From: DATJOQ01 sp050010455
Lineage (GTDB): Bacteria; Desulfobacterota; Binatia; Binatales; Binataceae
Reading direction: 5' to 3'
NCBI GenBank assembly: GCA_050010455.1
Contig: JBEKLA010000214.1
Location: 1 to 7,219 of the forward strand
Length of the DNA: 7,219 nt
Part shown: piece by piece, positions 6,003-7,219 of the stretch
How the letters are laid out: each line of letters begins with the position of its first letter
Position numbering within the stretch: position 1 is the stretch's first letter
Translations under genes and position numbers: made by a program
The notes under the pieces: model-generated
Databases searched by the model: none
Seen by the model: only the letters and a program-made list of their open reading frames with translations
Told to the model about the DNA's origin: nothing

Positions 6003-7034
6003 ATGATTTTTGAGCAAATCACGACCGGCGGATGCCAGTCTTACCTGATCGGATGCGTCGATACCCGCATCGCCGCCCTGATCGATCCGGAAATCCGACA
6101 GATCGACCATTACCTAGCGCTAGCCACGCAAGCTGGCGTTCGCATCCATTACCTCATCGACACGCACACTCACGCCGATCACTTCTCAGCATCGAAGCAG
6201 TTGGGCGAGACGTTGGGCGTTCCCGTGGTCATGCACTCCGAAAGCTCGGCGCCATTCGTGGGGCTCCGGCTCGACGATGGAGAGATGCTTGCGCTGGGCA
6301 AATTGCGACTCCACGCCCTCCATACGCCCGGTCATACAAGGGATTCGATGTCCATCCTGTCTGAAGATCGTGTCTTTACTGGCGATACGCTTCTGATCGG
6401 TGCTACCGGCCGCACCGATCTTCCAAGCGGCAATCCCGATCAACTGTATGATAGCTTGTTCGGCAAGCTGCTAAAGCTTGATCCTGCGCTCAAGGTTTAT
6501 CCGGCGCACGACTATAAGGGCCGCTCGAACACCACGATTGGTGACGAGCTGGCGAACAATCCTCGCCTGCAGAAGCGCGAGCGCGCCGAATTTACCGACA
6601 TGATGCGACATCTGAACCTAACCGCACCGGACCACCTCACCGAGGCGCTGCGCACCAATATGAGTGGCGGCAAGACGGTGATGCAGTTGCTGGCTGAGGC
6701 GAGTGCTATGGTGCCGTTCATGGCGCTTCAAGAACTCAAGGCGCGACTCGACGCCGGCGCCAACGATCTCGTCGTGCTCGATGTGCGCGAAAAGGGACCA
6801 TACGATTCCGGCCGCATTCCCGGCGCCAAGCATCTGCCGCGCGGGCAGTTGGAACTACGCGTCAACGAAGAATTGCCTAATCCGACTCTGCGCATCGTGG
6901 CGTGTTGCGAATTGGGCGAGATCTCGATACTTGCCGCGGCGACGCTGCGCCAACTCGGGTTCACCCGCGCCGCCGCGCTCGATGGCGGCATGAAGGCGTG
7001 GCGCGAGGGTGGTTTCCCCGTCGAGCGGGGTTGA
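6003..7034 (+). CDS. Persulfide dioxygenase-rhodanese fusion (ETHE1-like)
   Basis: The product is 343 residues. Residues 1-225 are an ETHE1-type metallo-beta-lactamase fold, which oxidises glutathione persulfide to sulfite and glutathione in the cytoplasm. Visible are H55-T-H57-A-D59-H60, H111 (TPGHT) and D128 (FTGDTLL). H55, H111 and D128 correspond to the mononuclear iron ligands of human ETHE1. GRTDL (136-140) and YPAHDYKG (166-173) are also typical of the subfamily. Residues about 238-343 are a rhodanese domain (VVLDVRE, GRIPGAKHLP, LDGGMKAW) with active loop C302-E-L-G-E-I-S308; the usual Arg of CxxGxRS is Ile307. Fusions of this order are known (for example the Burkholderia PRF protein) and couple thiosulfate or persulfide transfer to oxidation. 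ATG 6003 has AGGAG nine bases upstream; the in-frame TTG at 5994 is less likely. An insertion sequence lies just downstream. Confidence 0.93.
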   Translation: MIFEQITTGGCQSYLIGCVDTRIAALIDPEIRQIDHYLALATQAGVRIHYLIDTHTHADHFSASKQLGETLGVPVVMHSESSAPFVGLRLDDGEMLALGKLRLHALHTPGHTRDSMSILSEDRVFTGDTLLIGATGRTDLPSGNPDQLYDSLFGKLLKLDPALKVYPAHDYKGRSNTTIGDELANNPRLQKRERAEFTDMMRHLNLTAPDHLTEALRTNMSGGKTVMQLLAEASAMVPFMALQELKARLDAGANDLVVLDVREKGPYDSGRIPGAKHLPRGQLELRVNEELPNPTLRIVACCELGEISILAAATLRQLGFTRAAALDGGMKAWREGGFPVERG

Positions 7035-7098
7035 ATCCATGTCGCCCCTGATTGGAGCGCGAACACCTGCCGGAGCCTTGAGTCGCACTGACAGCCGT

Positions 7099-7219
7099 CT
7101 AGCAGGATGCGGAAAAACGAGCGTTTCTCATTCGATTATCATGTAGAGTAGTGGGCGATCGCGGTGTGAGGAGGATGTGGGATGCGCGGGGCGGATCACC
7201 AGCAGTCTGCAATGTTCAG
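7099..7219 (+). mobile_element. Left end of an insertion sequence (IS5/IS1182-like), truncated by the window
   Basis: Terminal-repeat-like sequence CTAGCAGGATGCGGAAAAAC begins at about 7099, about 65 bp after the persulfide dioxygenase stop, and is followed by a short leader and a transposase start. The exact outer boundary cannot be set without the other end or a target duplication. The element is recognised mainly from the transposase N-terminus. Confidence 0.6.
7182..7219 (+). CDS. Transposase, N-terminal fragment (cut by window edge)
   Basis: Only 12 complete codons are present, reading MRGADHQQSAMF. This opening (MRG, a charged stretch, then AMFS or ALFS) is typical of DDE transposases annotated as IS5 or IS1182 family, in which a conserved motif on position and proline (RVPxDHPLR) would follow outside the window. 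GAGGAGG at 7168-7174 is a good ribosome binding site seven bases before the ATG. Whether the gene is intact cannot be seen. Confidence 0.65.
   Translation, partial: MRGADHQQSAMF

Noticed and set aside
7039..7146. Short plus-strand frame after the persulfide dioxygenase (sulfite exporter start?)
   Set aside because: It opens MSPLIGA but soon becomes polar, runs into the IS end and stops after 35 codons.

Overview
This window (about 58-60% GC by eye) looks like a chromosomal segment of an uncultivated environmental bacterium. The gene set is a selenoprotein of the AhpD/carboxymuconolactone decarboxylase family, a bacterial cytochrome P450, a zinc-ribbon class III nucleotide cyclase and a persulfide dioxygenase-rhodanese fusion. 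This would fit a deltaproteobacterial, Binatota-like or Acidobacteria-like genome, but the assignment is a weak inference because no phylogenetic marker is present.

Layout. Positions 1-423 hold no convincing gene. Positions 424-1425 (minus) encode a UPF0149/YecA-like protein with a SEC-C zinc motif and an extra C-terminal domain. A palindromic dispersed repeat (copy A, 1532-1630) lies upstream of it. Positions 1917-2486 (plus) encode an AhpD-like protein whose frame is interrupted only by a TGA at 2160-2162. That TGA sits exactly at the second cysteine of the CxxC redox motif (C79-T-L-U82), and a compact stem-loop follows at the expected SECIS distance, so I read it as one selenocysteine-containing gene and not as two fragments. 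Positions 2708-3910 (plus) encode a soluble bacterial cytochrome P450 with one odd residue in its haem signature. A 63-residue unknown protein with a very strong ribosome binding site follows (4005-4196).

Positions 4197-4881 are a gene-poor, repeat-bearing stretch: three 21-bp tandem units at 4301-4363 and copy B of the palindromic repeat at 4540-4637. Positions 4882-5673 (minus) encode the nucleotide cyclase. Across a 329-bp divergent spacer, 6003-7034 (plus) encodes the persulfide dioxygenase-rhodanese fusion. The window ends in the left end of an insertion sequence, whose transposase begins at 7182.

How the genes relate. Most are single genes separated by 95-300 bp and no long operon is visible. 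The P450 and the small protein are codirectional, 94 bp apart, and may share a transcript. The selenoprotein and the persulfide dioxygenase both concern thiol, persulfide or peroxide chemistry, but they lie 3.5 kb apart and no functional link can be shown. The most notable item is the selenocysteine codon plus SECIS in the AhpD-like gene. AhpD-like selenoproteins have been reported from environmental sequence surveys, so the family is not wholly new, but standard gene calling would split or lose this gene.
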